Shown here: one piece after another, positions 15,001-26,170 of the stretch
Layout: each line of letters starts with the position of its first letter
How positions within the stretch are numbered: the first letter of the stretch is position 1
Source: Mycteria americana
Lineage: Eukaryota; Chordata; Aves; Ciconiiformes; Ciconiidae
Assembly: GCF_035582795.1 (NCBI RefSeq)
Contig: NC_134367.1
Coordinates: 90,069,062 to 90,133,061, forward strand
DNA: 64,000 bases
Direction of reading: 5' to 3'
Notes under the pieces: model-generated
Seen by the model: only the letters and a program-made list of their open reading frames with translations
Told to the model about the DNA's origin: nothing
Databases searched by the model: none
Position numbers and translations under genes: made by a program

Positions 15001-17604
15001 ACAGCACACAGCTTGCCTTTCCATCTAAAACTCTAAGATTTATCAGCATGATAGGCAAGCTAACACAGTGGAGCACCAGCCCAACGCACATCTTTAGAAA
15101 TTACCACAATACAAATGCTTACTACTACTAATCACACTGTAGCATTCCAAACAAACAAAACTCCACCTGTATTCTAGCAAGTCAAACCATATCACCTTAT
15201 GGAAAGCTGAGTAATAAGTAAGTATTTATTTGTTGCAGACTCCAACATGATAAAAATGTAGGGAGTCTTGATGGTCTATTAACTTACGCCCATTCTTGTT
15301 CACATTAAGATCACGTGACTAGGGCACATGACATCATTGGAGTTTACGGGTTATAGAAGACAGAAAAACTTAGTAACATTACCCCAGCGTATCCCACCAA
15401 CACAAACACAATTTTCAATAAGCAGAGATTCCAGGACTTCAGACGGAAAGTCCATCTTTCAACAGTCTGTCAGGTAACTCACTAAAGGCTCTTTTCTCCT
15501 ATCCTAAGTCAACACAAAAATGTCTTCTGCTCTCAAGTCACACCTGCTTGCTACTCTGACATTCATGGGAATGTGCCCAAGTCATCTACACTACAGCTGG
15601 GGAAGCCTGAGATATTTTAAGGACAGTCTTTCTGACAGAAATGAACCGTTTAGGAAATGTACGTTACAGACCCTTGAAGGAGTGGGGTTTTTTTTCTTTT
15701 TCACTCTGGCCATAAGAAGATAGCTTTCCATGCCTTTTTGTGGAAGTGGAGAATTAGGTAACGATGCGCTCTACAATGAAACCCAAAAACTTGGTTTACT
15801 GTCAGTAAACTCAAGCGCGAACGGTACCGTTCAGCCCAAGATTTTACATCAAGCCGCTCTTGACTGGATACTCTGAAGTGACAGTATGTTCAAGCAATAT
15901 AGAAAACATACCTCCTACAAAGAGGCGCTCCAACGCTTTTCCTGAAACAGGAGTATGCAGCACCAAACAACATTAAAGCTTCATTTCGCCCATTAACAGG
16001 TACGTACCCTTCCTGGAAGAACAACTGCTTTAACCACTCTTGATATTCCAAGGTCGTACAGACAGAGAACACTTCCCTCTGCTTCTTCCAACCCAACCAG
16101 TAGTCCCGTTCTCTTCTGCCAGGAAAACTCCTTTACCACACGAACAGTGGGAGGCTGCTCATTTACTCCACTGAAACGGTACGCAGAGAGCCGCTCTCCT
16201 GTCACAGAGTTCACTACCTCAAGTTGAGGACCACACGCCAACCATGCTAGGCCATTTCTCCCTGCAAGAGAAAAGAAAGCTGACTAAAGCAAAGTTCCAA
16301 CAGAGGCTTGAAAACAACTGAAAAATCACAGTCACTGCCCCTTTCCTGCAATAAAAGTGCCTAACAGAGGAAGACCGGCTTACCTAATTCGGGTCAATTA
16401 TTTAAAGCCACCCATTGAAATCCTCAAGCAACACATCTTAAAATTAACCACCTTAGTATTCTGCATTTAACTTGTCATTCCTGCACCGAAGAATTTGGAT
16501 TGTTTGGGGTAAAGATTACAATGCATTGATCTACAGTCTTGATACCATCTTCCGCTGGGTTTTGCTCTAAACCATCTAAACACATAGGGGAATACAAGTC
16601 TTAAAGCATACTTGAAATGTAACAAATCTAAGCAATTCTTTTCTAGTTTAGTAATTTTACTTGACACATGCCTACTTGGGGCAGGGATTTGGACTTCAAC
16701 AAGAAATTATCTTAAAGCGGGCACTGCGTTAGTAAGCTGAAACTTTGGCACGTGCTGAGCACAGGAAGAATTTAACACATTTTCTTTCGCTGAACGACTT
16801 CAGACTCGAGGCAAGTATTAGCTCAGTTACCACACTTACAGTCAGGCAGATAGATTCTAGCTGGTCTTAACAGAAGCCTAGACATCCAGATAGGCACCCA
16901 GCTCTACTTGCAGAGCACCTAGAAAGTCAACTACCTCATCTGCTTAGCCACTTTCAGCAGCTCTCACTGGCTACTCAGCTGCATCCTATTAAATACTTTG
17001 GAATGCAGCGCTTAACAGTGCTATCCTCTTCCTTCTGTTTTTATTCAGACGAGAAAAGAAAAAGCAGGGCATTTTGCCTCTGTAACACTGTAGAAGAACT
17101 ATTTCTGCATGTGATGTGATGATGGGCATAGAGCTTGAGCTGCTGCAAATCAATCCGGCCCCAAACAACACCATTACTTTTTTGAAAACTGCCTTTTATT
17201 TAATTAGAAATTGAGGAGGGCTCACTGACTCCGCATGTTTCAGGAAACTATTTGAATAGCACAAGATCGGTGCGGGTTCTTGTAATGTCAAAGTTTTACT
17301 ATACCAATGTTTTAATATTAGTGGGTTTAATAGTTACAACATCCTTTTTGTTCTCTCAAAACCCGATGCCTCTTGACAGCACCAACCCGACACAGTTGAT
17401 ACTACGACCCTATGCTTCAGGTAACCTCCAGGCATAACAACTTTATACCAAGACCAGATTTAAGGGAAAATGCTCACCTCCAGAAAACTTCCCGCACAGC
17501 AGAGAATCTAGGGTTATCCCATCTTCCCCAAGGGCCTGAAGAGTCACCTCTGGAAACTGCAGCAGGCTGCTCGTCACCTGAGCCGCTAGGTCTCCCATTC
17601 TTCC
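1..17604 (-). CDS. AHCTF1: AHCTF1 (ELYS nucleoporin), left copy, exons 1-11, 3' part outside window
   Basis: Exons, in transcript order: 17478-17604 (ATG at 17598-17596), 16008-16261, 12183-12363, 11337-11544, 9921-10037, 8854-8938, 5402-5552, 2395-2527, 2126-2307, 1622-1683 and 520-648. All have AG acceptors and GT donors, and the phases agree at every junction, giving 541 codons without a stop. The protein follows vertebrate ELYS closely (for example [42 protein letters not shown]). ELYS has an N-terminal seven-bladed beta-propeller of about 490 residues that helps bind chromatin and the nuclear pore; exons 1-10 cover it. The next exon (12) would lie left of base 1. The introns hold one CR1 (4048-5037) and no other gene I can see. 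The only doubt is whether this copy is real or an assembly duplicate. Confidence 0.95.
520..648 (-). CDS. AHCTF1: AHCTF1 exon 11, left copy (last exon of this copy in the window)
   Basis: The acceptor is TTTCAG and the donor GTGAGT. The 43 codons encode [17 protein letters not shown], then [20 protein letters not shown], the start of the helical domain. The same exon lies at 56959-57087, unchanged. The intron after it runs off the left edge. Confidence 0.95.
1191..1262. repeat. 40-bp tandem duplication in AHCTF1 intron 10
   Basis: CTCCTTTTTCAAGCTAATCA and its flank occur at 1191-1222 and 1231-1262 with two mismatches. The same pair is at 57630-57661 and 57670-57701, so it predates the large duplication. 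Confidence 0.92.
1622..1683 (-). CDS. AHCTF1: AHCTF1 exon 10, left copy
   Basis: A 62-nt exon with acceptor TCTGCAG and donor GTGATC. It encodes [19 protein letters not shown] plus KE and closes the propeller. Identical at 58061-58122. Confidence 0.93.
2126..2307 (-). CDS. AHCTF1: AHCTF1 exon 9, left copy
   Basis: The acceptor is TTTAAG and the donor GTAGGT. It encodes [19 protein letters not shown], then [19 protein letters not shown] and [14 protein letters not shown], an ELYS hallmark. Identical in the right copy (58561-58742). Confidence 0.95.
2395..2527 (-). CDS. AHCTF1: AHCTF1 exon 8, left copy
   Basis: The acceptor is TTTACAG and the donor GTAGAT. It encodes [18 protein letters not shown], then [20 protein letters not shown], a conserved propeller segment. 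I see no difference from 58830-58962. Confidence 0.94.
4048..5037 (-). mobile_element. CR1 LINE fragment, 5' truncated, in AHCTF1 intron 7 (left copy)
   Basis: The 3' end at 4048 shows the CR1 tail (CATAGAATCATAGAATCAT on the plus strand). The rest reads, on the minus strand, as the end of the CR1 reverse transcriptase: [28 protein letters not shown] (catalytic FADD) and [10 protein letters not shown]. Compared with the CR1 at 27302-29192 it lacks 11 bases near 4571, which breaks the frame before the C-terminus. The same deletion is in the right copy. Confidence 0.93.
5402..5552 (-). CDS. AHCTF1: AHCTF1 exon 7, left copy
   Basis: The acceptor is CCCCAG. The donor GTTTGT is weak but is used in both copies and keeps phase. 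It encodes [18 protein letters not shown], then [15 protein letters not shown]. It is identical to the exon at 61837-61987. Confidence 0.94.
8854..8938 (-). CDS. AHCTF1: AHCTF1 exon 6, left copy
   Basis: The acceptor is TTTTTCAG and the donor GTAAGG. The 85 nt encode [18 protein letters not shown], then [10 protein letters not shown], as in ELYS. This is the last exon not seen in the right copy, whose visible part starts in the following intron. Confidence 0.93.
9921..10037 (-). CDS. AHCTF1: AHCTF1 exon 5, left copy
   Basis: The acceptor CCTGTAG follows an A/T-rich tract and the donor is GTGAAT. The 117 nt encode [20 protein letters not shown], then [17 protein letters not shown], the most conserved ELYS propeller stretch. 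Phase matches both neighbours. Confidence 0.93.
11337..11544 (-). CDS. AHCTF1: AHCTF1 exon 4, left copy
   Basis: The acceptor is GTGTAG and the donor GTAAGT. It encodes [34 protein letters not shown] and [18 protein letters not shown], propeller blade sequence with WD-like strands. The 208 nt end two bases into the Glu codon that exon 5 completes. Confidence 0.95.
12183..12363 (-). CDS. AHCTF1: AHCTF1 exon 3, left copy
   Basis: The acceptor is CCTGCAG and the donor GTAAGC. It encodes [16 protein letters not shown], then [11 protein letters not shown] and [13 protein letters not shown], a propeller segment typical of ELYS. The length of 181 nt leaves one base for exon 4. Confidence 0.93.
16008..16261 (-). 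CDS. AHCTF1: AHCTF1 exon 2, left copy
   Basis: The acceptor is CTTGCAG and the donor GTACGT. The 254 nt encode propeller blade sequence including [30 protein letters not shown] and LCLYDLGIS, ending at a codon boundary after VVLPGR. Near-identical to vertebrate ELYS. Confidence 0.95.
17478..17604 (-). CDS. AHCTF1: AHCTF1 exon 1 (first coding exon), left copy
   Basis: ATG at 17598-17596 opens [18 protein letters not shown], the ELYS N-terminus. A strong acceptor (long T-rich tract, then ACAG) lies only six bases upstream of the ATG, so at least one 5' exon lies further right. The donor is GTGAGC at 17477-17472. The exon ends one base into a codon. Confidence 0.95.
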
Positions 17605-18888
17605 CTGTGAATAAAGAAAAAAATGCAAAAATAGACTCATGTCGGCCATAAATATTTTTGAGATTGGCAGAAGTTTCATCAGTGTGCACTGGATAATCTC
17701 CTATACATCTCCTGTGGCTCTTTCCCTTACAAAAATGGCACTCAGGACAGGTTTTGATCTCGCAGCAGAGCAAAAGGACAATCCTGTGCTTTTCTGATGC
17801 CTACGAGATCACCAACAAAAAGCGACACAGGGGTATTGACAAGAGAAAGAGCAGGAACAAAACCAGTACACGGAGTTCGAGTCTACTCACACAGGTTAGT
17901 AAGATGCGATCTGAGAAAAATCATCTATTAGAAAGCTTCTCAGTAACAGGTGGAAGTTTCCATTTCTTCCTTCCCTTGATTCTATACTTTATTACTCCTT
18001 GTCAGTGAATGGGACCACATGAGCAAAGCACTGCTTTCTTCACGAGGTCTCAAAAGGAAGATATTCTACGTAGTTCACTCTTCCTGGGTGTTACACATGC
18101 TGACCAACTCAGGCACCAAACACAACCCTTGCCCTATGCTACAAACCAGTACAGCCAGCCACTTAAACGTGTGCACAAAGCGTCTTGCATTATCTCGACC
18201 ATACGTGTTCTCCTGCAAATAAACTTTTAGGATTGTTTCTTCCCGCGTGCACTAAGAACCCATTTTCCTTACAGCACAGCAGGTCACCGCTAGTTTTGAA
18301 GACTAGACTCTGGGAGCAATACAAAGTTATGAAAGGGCAATGTTTATAAACAAACACAATTTATATCCATTGTACTCCCATGGAGAAAGATTATGCTCCA
18401 AAGCCTGGGCATTGGAATCCACTACATTTCAAGTCACAAGCACTCTATTTGAGAATATGTTCCGCAGTCTTCTGCCAGCATGGAAACAACGAGCGTGTGA
18501 AACACAGGAAGCGTAAGTCAGCACTAAGCACAAGTCAACATGTTGAAATACCATTGCCCATGGCAAAGCCAGTATGGCAGGACGCTGCTGCAGCCAGCCA
18601 GCCTGACTGCTCTGCCAGCACCCACAACTAGCACAGATCAAGGGGTCCAAGTGGGACAACTTACTTGCAGTAGTTTTGTTGGGTTTGCTTTTCGGTACTT
18701 GTCATCATTTCAAAGTGACAGCGGGATGAACTTTTGCACTGCATCCAGGGGCTCCCGAGAGTCAAAAGCCCCACAACTTGACCAGCATCCTGGCTTAGTT
18801 TCATTCTAATGACCTAACGAATATGTTTTAGCAGTAACCCATAATACCAAATACTAACACAGCTATACTGGGTTGGTGAATAGCATCT

Positions 18889-19468
18889 TTTAAATGTTTC
18901 CGTTTGTGCCCGTTGCCTCTGGTCCTGTCCCTGGGCACCACCAGAAAGTAGCCAGCTCCATCTTCTTTACCCCCTCCCTTCAGGTGTTTAGATGCCTTGA
19001 TGAGATCCCCCCTGAGCCTTCTCTTCTCCAGGCTGAACAGTCCCAGCTCTCTCCACCTTTCGTCGCAGGAGAGATGCTCCAGTCCCCTCTAGCCATCCTT
19101 GTGGCCCTTCGCTGCACTCTCTCCAGTAGTTCCATCTCTCTCTTGTGACCCTGGGGAGCCCACACCTGGACACAGCACTTCAGGCGTGGCCTCACCAGTG
19201 CTGAGCAGAGGAAGGATCACCTCCCTCCACCGGCTGGCAACGCTCCTCCTCATGCAGCCCAGGATGCCGTCAGCCGCCTTTGCCGCAAGGGCCCGTTGCT
19301 GGCTCACGGTCACCTTGGTGGCCACCAGGACACCCAGGGTCTTTTCTGCAAGCCGCTTTCCAGCTGGGCAGCCCCCAACATATACTGGTGCAGGAGGCTG
19401 TTCTTCCCCAGGTGCAGGACTTTGCCCTTCCCCTTGTTGAACTGCACGAGGTTCCTGTCAGCCCAAAA
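18889..19468 (-). mobile_element. CR1 LINE fragment, different subfamily
   Basis: The minus strand encodes pieces of the CR1 reverse transcriptase C-terminus ([34 protein letters not shown]) in more than one frame, so it is decayed. Its sequence differs clearly from the CR1 at 4048 and at 27302, and it lacks the terminal ATTCTATG repeats. No intact ORF. Confidence 0.88.
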
Positions 19469-21373
19469 ACCACTCAGCACCCAAAACTCCCCAGCAAATC
19501 ACAAAGAATTCTTCTCTGGTGGAAAGCTCACACCTTGACACAGTGGAGAGTCCTGCCTACAGCACACATCAGATGTGCTTTTCAGTCCAGTACCACCGGG
19601 AAGAACCATCAAATAAGTAACACTCCAACACCTGGACCACTCGTGTAACTTAAAATTTAATCATGCTGCAGTTATTAACTGCGTATAAGAGCATGTGAAA
19701 ATGCTAGAGCATCATGCATGCCCAGGTTTCTCCTAGTAAGCCAATGGGCATTTAAACATTTTTTTCTAGACCTCTGGCTTGGCAAGATGGAACTAGGAAG
19801 ATAAAATCCATAATAAACTATGAACAACATATATAGGGATCTGGTTATTGGGATGGTCCGCTTGCATCATTCTGCTAAGTTAAACCAAGGATTACTGGGC
19901 AATCCAAACAGTGGCAAAATAGTTCGAGAGAGAGAGGTTAAAGGCATGAAGCCTCTCCGTCAAGAGCTATATCCAACACTAACCGCATTTCTGCTCTCTT
20001 TGGAAACAATGACTACAATCACATTCCTGTTTCTGTCTCTTAGAAATCAGATTCGTGTAAAACGCCACAGGCTTACTCCATGTTCACGACTAAACCACAA
20101 TCCAACCTCCCAGCTGTATCCTATACCAAAGTGCTCTGTGTATCTGTTGCCAAAATCACCCTTCTTCTTCACCCTAGGTACTTATGACTTCCAAACATCA
20201 TGAGCTATTTCCAGAGAAAGGAACATGCCACAAGTCATAGGCTGATGATAGAGTTTTGGATTAAAAAGCTCCAGGGAAAAAGGAAGAAAAAAAAAAAAAA
20301 AGACAGAAACGACACATTCAAGCAGAATCACATACAGCCAAGTCAGAGTTCTGGGATGTCAGTTTTGACTGTGGTCATACCTGAAAATCAGTTTCAAAGG
20401 CCAACAACGTTATGGGCTTACTGAAGAAAAAGCTACAAATATGGTCAGTCGCAGCTGAAGATAGGATTTCACAAAACGCATTGACTTCACTGCCACCTCC
20501 CATCTCTCCATCCGCTCCTTTGTTCCGCTACTGTATTCCCGTGGCTTACCTTGCACTGTCTTGAACACTTTTCAGAGCGCTTCATGAGCCAAGTTAACTC
20601 CCTAAGCAGACGGGAAACTAACCCTCAAAAGCAGGTGGTTTTCCACCAGGTTAGAGAGTTCACCTAGCTAGCAGAGAGAACGAGCAAGCATAAAAGGTGG
20701 CACAAGGAAAGAGGCAGGACAATGCATTGGGAAGAAGGAGAGGGAATTTGTCCGCCTCCGTTTTGTGGCAGTAAGCCATTATGCTAGCTCATACACGTGT
20801 GAAACGACACACTCAGTTTGCAAGGAGAGCTAAAAACCCCTTTACTTTTAGAAAGGACAGCACCCAAGACACAGTCAGTCGTCCTTGAAGTCCCTCTTGC
20901 ACGTAGAGACTCACTATCTCACTGAGAAAGGCTGCAGCTCCCAGCTGTCATTCTTGCATTCAGCCAGATGTGGAAGCTCAAGTCATTTCAGGGAAGTGTT
21001 ATTTGGTGATCAGAGCAGGGACAACCTTGTGTGACACTATTCAGATCACCTTGTCTAAGGAAACAGGACAAAGAGAGGGAAGCAGCCAAAGAGGAAGAAA
21101 CGGAAGAAACACTAAGTTCTTCCGAGAAAAACAGCATCCACTTTGTTGAATAACAGGCAAAGATGACAATTAGAGAATTTCTTGAATTGTTATTAACGAC
21201 TGGTTCAATGACTTTTCCCCCAGAAAAACAGGAAGCAACTCACAAGCATTGGAGGAGCAGGAGATGGAAAAGACACTTTCTGCACCTTAGTAGTCAGGTT
21301 CAGTGAATTTGCACTTCGCCATATTTGACTCCTGCAGAAAGAGGATTTAGTGAGCGAGCGAGCAGGTGAGTAA

Positions 21374-21841
21374 GGGCGTACCACCGGCTCATTTCTTTCC
21401 CGCTTAGGCAGAAAACCTCCCCCCGATCTTTTAGGCAAAACCCCTACATTTAATCCAAAACCTAAGGTTTAGTCTCAAAAGCCACTAGCAGAACAGAGAC
21501 GGTCTGTACCAGAATTCTACAATCAGGCTGATTTCACTCAAGTGCAGCCTATGGATTCTCTTGCAGAGCTTGTGCGGATGCTCCACAAGCTCTCCGAGAA
21601 GCACGAATCTACAGCAGAAAGTGAGAAGAAGAAAGAACTTCAGCTCTCTATCCCAACAGCCCCCAGCAGCTAAGACCCTGTATCTGATGCAGACCAGAGA
21701 TTTGGTTTCCCTTTAAATGAAAAAACAAACAAAACCAACACAGATCAGAAGTTGACACCGGAGCCAGTTTACCCAGCTACCCGCTATGGTTATTCTCTAA
21801 CACGACTCTCCTGTCATTCAAGAGCTGCAGTCCCTGTCTAG
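21374..21841 (+). pseudogene. Coding-like stretch with two in-frame stops, unassigned
   Basis: One plus-strand frame stays open from 21374 to 21841 except for TAG at 21470 and TAA at 21671. Its middle part looks protein-like (VPEFYNQADFTQVQPMDSLA, then ELVRMLHKLSEKHE and AESEKKKELQL, an amphipathic charged helix). I do not recognise the family. It could be a relic of a retrocopy, a last exon (several CAG acceptors lie nearby), or chance. Confidence 0.25.
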
Positions 21842-22041
21842 CGTGGCTAAGCTAGCAAAAGTTCCTAAAGTCAGTTCTGAAACTGTGCTCTTTTTTGCGC
21901 CGCCTGGCGTACCTGGACAGACAGACGTAGATGCCAAGTGTCTCAGTACAGAACACGCACGCAGCCTTCCTAGTAGAGGGAGACAGTAGTTAACAAGACA
22001 TTTCCAGCATCCCACACCCGTTTGCCCCTCCCAGCACAAAT

Positions 22042-22190
22042 TCCAGAATCACAGAATCACAACGAAGAGAAAAGCCTTCCGGAATCACTGGAGGTCATCT
22101 GGCCCAACCCCTCGCCTCAAGCAGGGTCACCTAGAGCAGGCTGCCCAGGACCACGGCCAGACGGACGGCTTTTGAGTATCTAATTCTGAA
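22042..22190 (-). mobile_element. Short CR1 3'-end fragment
   Basis: CAGAATCACAGAATCACAA followed by GGAGGTCATCTGGCCCAACCCC and AGCAGGGTCACCTAGAGCAGG is the usual 3' untranslated end of a CR1 element in minus orientation. About 150 bases, non-coding. Confidence 0.82.
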
Positions 22191-23398
22191 ACATACTTTT
22201 ACAAACAGCAACCTGACAAGCTGAACTGCAAACACATGGGCAACACGGGCAACAGGCCCAGGTTTTTGGTGACTCTCTCCTACCAATTTCAGTAGTCTCT
22301 CCACCACCCAAGTAAACAACAGCACACCAGCAAAGGCTTGTCACCACTATTTCACTAAAACTATAGCCGACAGCTTGCTAGGTAGAAGACACGGAATTAA
22401 GAGAAGCCCGATCGAGTTCATTTCACTGTCTTAAAAAAGCAGTGCGCAGGCAATTCCACGCAGGAAAACGAGCGGATGCAGCAAGCGAATGAGGAGCTGT
22501 CCTCGGCAGAACAGGGTGCAGTACTGTGTGCCCAAACGCACGGGACAGCCGCCAGCCAAGACTCACACGATCATCCAGACGGATGGGCCTAAGGCGGCAC
22601 TTGAACTACCACGTTTAGCCATACACCCCAAACGGGGTTCAGCATTCCCGACACAATTAAGTCCCTAAATTTCCCATCCTTTGACCAAACGTGATCAGGA
22701 AGCAATTGTTAGACCTGAAACACCGACACCACGCTTCTTTCTATTGCCAGAAGCTCCAGACCTGGAGTCACGCTTTATTAGGGAAGAAAGCAAGCACTGC
22801 TGTTTAGGTCAGCAACTTTGCTGCGGGATGCATGCCTCATGCAAAAAACAAGAGACCCCCACAAAACTTCTCTCTGGCTGAATAAGTCATGTTGACATTG
22901 GTTGCTTTCAGGAACGTGCCCAAAATTAAAAGCAGTACTGTGTATCTTTTTTTTCAAGAACAAAGAACACAGCTGCCCCAAGTTCTAGGGTGTTTATCCT
23001 GTGACTGGTTTTCACGTGAAAAACTTTGGTTCTCCCTGTCAAGGACTTTGAAATGACACAAGGCTGAGCTGCTTCGACACGGCTCGGTGCATTCACTGGC
23101 ACCTCTTATTTCAGTAATAATTTCTTAGAACTACAAAGTGAAAACCCGAAACTATAACATAGTTAGAAGTAGACAGAATCTTGTCTCATCTGAACTCATG
23201 AGAGATTTGATACTATCTCGTGGACCCTTAACCAAGGGCTACGTTATTGCCAGTTTACCCAAGCTTAAAAGCCCCTGGAGGGTCTCGTCGGGGCATTGCT
23301 GGCAGAGAGGTGCGTGAGTAACAAAACTCAAAGATGACCAGAAGATGACCAGATGCAGAAGACCAGAGGTTAAGGTATCTGGCCGCGACGTCCGTTAC

Positions 23399-23528
23399 CG
23401 GGAAACCCGCCTGAGCCACAGCGGCATACTGGTACTCCCACTCCTTCTGGGCTTCCTCCAGCCGGGACCCCCACATCACCTGCGTGCTCCGGATCCGCCG
23501 CTCGTTCTCAGCCAGCAAAAACCGCTGG
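23399..23528 (-). CDS. Putative exon of unknown gene or upstream AHCTF1 exon
   Basis: The minus strand has the acceptor GGTTTTCAG, then 130 nt ending at the donor GTAACG. It encodes 43 residues: QRFLLAENERRIRSTQVMWG, then SRLEEAQKEWEYQYAAVAQA and GFP, a charged helical segment likely to form a coiled coil. The DNA is GC- and CpG-rich, unlike its AT-rich surroundings. It ends on a codon boundary, and the AHCTF1 ATG exon begins GGA AGA ATG after its acceptor, so splicing to it would stay in frame. I do not recognise the family. Confidence 0.4.
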
Positions 23529-23931
23529 CTGAAAACCGAAGGTGAAATATTTGTTGCTCCTGCCTGCAACATCCTTACTTACCCTTGTTTTGGGCTTTTT
23601 CCTGGAGCAAACCATCCACACTTGATAAGGGAACTGCCTGTGAGCAACTGGATGTGCCCTTTTAAACATGACAATGCACAAAAGACAAAAAAGAAGCTGT
23701 TACCCAGACAATCCCAGCAAACAGCAAGATTTCCTGTCAAATATTATTTTTTAGTTTCTTCTTCTGTTGTTGTTTTCCTTGTTTTTTAAACTAGTTTCAA
23801 ACACTGTCAAAAAACAGATAAGGATTTACACAGGAAAATGGACCATTAAGTCCTTAACCATAAAAGGAGAACCCTAGTGTCTTAGCTATAATCTGGCTGT
23901 AAATTAACTCTTCTTAACATTTTTGCAAGAA

Positions 23932-24150
23932 ATGGGAAAGACAGAAAGAAATGGGAAAGAAAGAAGGAAAGTAAGAGAGAAGGAAAGAAAGTAAGAGAGA
24001 AAGAAAGAAAGAAGGAAAGAAAGGAGGAAGGAAAGAAAGGAGGAAGGAAAGAAAGGAGGAAGGAAAGAAAGGAGGAAGGAAAGAAAGGAGGAAGGAAAGA
24101 GAAAGACAGAAAGAAACAAAGAAAAAGAAAGAGAACAAGAAAGAAAGATG
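23932..24150. repeat. Purine tract of GAAA/GGAA repeats
   Basis: About 220 bases almost free of C and T on the plus strand, built from GAAAGAAAGGAGGAAG-like units, the best of them repeated five times from about 24016. ORFs across it are low-complexity artefacts. Confidence 0.95.
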
Positions 24151-25227
24151 AGAAGATACAGGTAGTTTTTACAAAAATTAACACTGAAGGCACTTGAATC
24201 CTGGTAACTCTGTCTTACGCTAGCATCAACGCAAAAAAACTCACAACAATCCGCTTTGATGGTATTTGCACAACTAACAACTGAAGAATCTGTCCTTAAA
24301 TATAAAACAGGTGCTTGTGAGTTTTATAGCTACATTTATCTATATTTAGAGAAATTTTTACAAATATGCAGAAAACTCTTTCAGAAGAAATGGGGTTTGT
24401 ATCTCTAACGTAGAGAGAGAGACAGATTTTGTGCCAGCCACACCGCTGTTCTGAAAAGAGAAGTGCTCTCCATGTGAGCAATGTCTTTAATAGAGGCAAG
24501 AAACTTTTGACCAGCAGAAAGGCTCTCACCTTTATGTTGCCTAGAAAGCAAACTTGACTTTTAAACTACGCTCACTTTCACCAGCGTTAGAGCCACGCAA
24601 TTCTACTTCAAGGGGTAAAGTGGGTTATAAATTCAAGACTCAATTTACCATGATGGTCCTGCTGTTTCTGCCCAGAGCAGGCTGCAGGAGTTTTGTCAGG
24701 ACCAAGTCCCTGTATGGGACATGCAGCCCTCTCTTTCCTGTAGCAGCCTCAGCCAGAGCACTAAGGGAAAATGAAGTGAAAACATGTGAATGGTATAAGC
24801 AAAACTATCAAAAGCAAACTTAGAGGGCGGGGGAAGCTACCAGATTAGAAACTTCCGTGGATTCATGCTTATGTACATGCTTCAGTATATTTGTGCTTAC
24901 GTACATCTCAGGCTTTATTCATTGAAGTAACTTTATTAGCCACATACCAAGGAGTCCTGAATGGCGGGAAAGATTTTTTCATATATAGAAATTGATTTTT
25001 TACTTCACAGGAAAGGATTTAAAAAAAAAAAACCAACAACAACAACAAACAGCATACCTGATGACATTTCCTAATGTGGTTCGACTTAGATTTACAGGTA
25101 TTCCTTCCTTCAATCTGTCTCTTTCAGATCCGGAGGATTTCTGCCTTTCGCTTCCTGCCAAGGCCATTGCATTTATAACTGACTGTTTGGTGATTGCTTC
25201 GTCGAGAAAAATCTGTTAAAGTATGGT

Positions 25228-25781
25228 AACTAAGCACCACGCAGCCACTCGCAGCTCACTCCGTCCCAGCGGGAGGGGGATGAGAATCGGAAGGGTAAAA
25301 GTGAGAAAACTCGTGCGTTGCGTTAAGAATGGTTTAATTATTGAAATAAAATTAACTACTACTACTAATAATAATAAATTGCAATGAAAAGGAAAACAAT
25401 GAGAGAGAGAGAGAGAGAGAGGAAGAAAACTCGGGAAAAACAAGTGATGCAAGCACTCACCTCCCACCGACTGACCCCCAGCCAGTCCCCGAGCAGCGAT
25501 CACTGCCCCCCGGCCACCTCCCCCCAGCTTATATACTGCGCATGACGTCCTATGCTATGGAATAGCCCTTTGGCCAGTTGGGGTCAGCTGTCCTGGCTGT
25601 GCTCCCTCCCAGCTTCTTGTGCGCCTGGCAGAGCTTGGGGAGCTGACAAGTCCCTGACTTAGTGTAAGCACTGCTTAGCGACAACTCGGTCATCAGTGTG
25701 TTACCACATTATTCTCATGCTAAATCCAAAACACAGCACTACTCCAGCTACTAGGAAGAAAATTAACTCGAAACCAGGACA
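25228..25781 (-). repeat. 3' LTR of the provirus
   Basis: It starts TGTCCTGGTTTCGAG at 25781 after GGGGTGGATAC (possible polypurine tract). It has TATATAAG at 25535-25528 and contains a (GA)n run and an ACT/AAT-rich run. Compared with the other LTRs it lacks about ten bases near its start and the last 25-30 bases at its end. Confidence 0.9.
25401..25422. repeat. (GA)n microsatellite in the 3' LTR
   Basis: Eleven uninterrupted GA units in the variable middle of the LTR. Confidence 0.9.
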
Positions 25782-26170
25782 GTATCCACCCCTTATTCTA
25801 TACCATCTATGTCATGCCCGGGTCCCATACTTTCCAATACATTCCAATTAATCCCCACTGCTTTTCCTGTCTTTTGATATATACACACAGATATCATTCC
25901 CATATCACAGTATCTATGGGCCACCCCTCTACCATGTCCGTTGGGTTCATTTAATCCGTGACTTTGGGTTCCATCTGTCATAATAGTCTTTCAGGGCAGG
26001 GGAGATGGTGTGTGGTGTTGGATTGTTGCACGCTGAAGCCAGCTTTGGTTCTAAGTTCATTCTTCATTAATCTGGGTGATTCTCACTGTAATACCATTGA
26101 TATGGCATATAACAACTATAGTAGTAATGACATAGAGTATGACGTAGCACTTAACATCATACAGTTCAAA

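Larger units (their letters stand above)
17605..25227. other. Region upstream of the left AHCTF1 gene
   Basis: No gene can be assigned here. It holds two CR1 fragments (18889-19468 and 22042-22190), a purine tract (23932-24150), an exon-like CpG-rich segment (23399-23528) and a coding-like stretch with stops (21374-21841). The AHCTF1 promoter and 5' UTR exon should lie here, because the ATG exon starts at an acceptor. The CpG-richest part is about 23370-23540. I see no clear TATA box or transcription start. Confidence 0.6.

Noticed and set aside
19820-20203. Plus-strand ORF of 127 codons
   Set aside because: No recognisable family, no splice or promoter context, low-quality composition; consistent with chance.
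23882-24193. Three overlapping minus-strand ORFs of 71-103 codons
   Set aside because: They are the translation of the purine tract (Phe/Ser/Leu/Pro only), not genes.
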